From: JBGSLA01 sp965602785
GTDB lineage: Bacteria > Desulfobacterota > Desulfobaccia > Desulfobaccales > 0-14-0-80-60-11
DNA: 5,408 nucleotides
Direction of reading: 5' to 3'
Assembly (NCBI GenBank): GCA_965602785.1
Contig: CBFDAH010000193.1
Span: 1-5,408 of the forward strand
Under the pieces are notes generated by a model that made no database searches, had not been told where the DNA came from, and saw only the letters and a program-made list of their open reading frames with translations. Position numbers and translations under genes: made by a program. Shown here piece by piece: positions 5,367 through 5,408 of this stretch. The stretch's first letter is position 1. Each line of letters begins with the position of its first letter.

Positions 5367-5408
5367 AGGGGGGTGTGGGGGGAGGGCAGGGACCTCAGGT
5401 CCCTGGCC
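5359..5408 (+). repeat. G-rich tract and palindrome cut by the window end
   Basis: G-runs at 5359-5361, 5364-5366, 5368-5373, 5377-5382 and 5384-5386 have loops of 1-3 nt and fit the G-quadruplex pattern on the plus strand. They run straight into a perfect 9-bp inverted repeat (5387-5395 with 5397-5405) with a single central base. Outer bases 5384-5385 can also pair with 5407-5408, so the palindrome may extend beyond the window. Confidence 0.5.

Overview
The window looks like chromosomal DNA from a high-GC, Gram-negative, probably anaerobic bacterium of the Desulfobacterota/deltaproteobacterial type. Three things suggest this: the adjacent pair aspartate kinase and long-form citramalate synthase (the same pairing is known in Geobacter), stand-alone PilZ proteins, and G/C-rich palindromic repeats after the gene ends. 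This is inference from gene content; I cannot name a species. All five protein genes are complete and intact.

Layout. Positions 1-54 hold a long G/C hairpin just beyond the 3' end of cimA. From 2965 down to 68 on the minus strand run lysC (aspartate kinase) and then cimA ((R)-citramalate synthase), 9 nt apart, with the cimA ribosome-binding site overlapping the lysC stop; this is a tight two-gene operon. Positions 2966-3222 are non-coding, with the lysC start signals and a G-rich tract. Two small paralogous PilZ-domain genes follow on the minus strand (3223-3576 and 3725-4051), separated by a 148-nt AT-rich spacer with small hairpins. Positions 4052-4291 are a divergent intergenic region with a plus-strand terminator-like hairpin and a good candidate promoter for folD. 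folD (4292-5194, plus) encodes the bifunctional methylenetetrahydrofolate dehydrogenase/cyclohydrolase. Positions 5195-5408 are non-coding and packed with nested palindromes.

How the genes work together. LysC commits aspartate to lysine, threonine and methionine synthesis. CimA makes citramalate from pyruvate and acetyl-CoA, the threonine-independent entry to isoleucine, so the operon joins two entry points of branched-chain and aspartate-family amino-acid synthesis. FolD supplies one-carbon folates and is transcribed away from the others. The two PilZ proteins are likely cyclic-di-GMP receptors with no evident link to the metabolic genes.

Nothing here looks like a new multi-gene system. The points most worth following up are a possible internal translation start in lysC that would yield a separate regulatory subunit, a modular palindromic repeat found after both cimA and folD in the same orientation, a possible short terminated transcript upstream of folD, and the PilZ tandem pair with a shared C-terminal motif.
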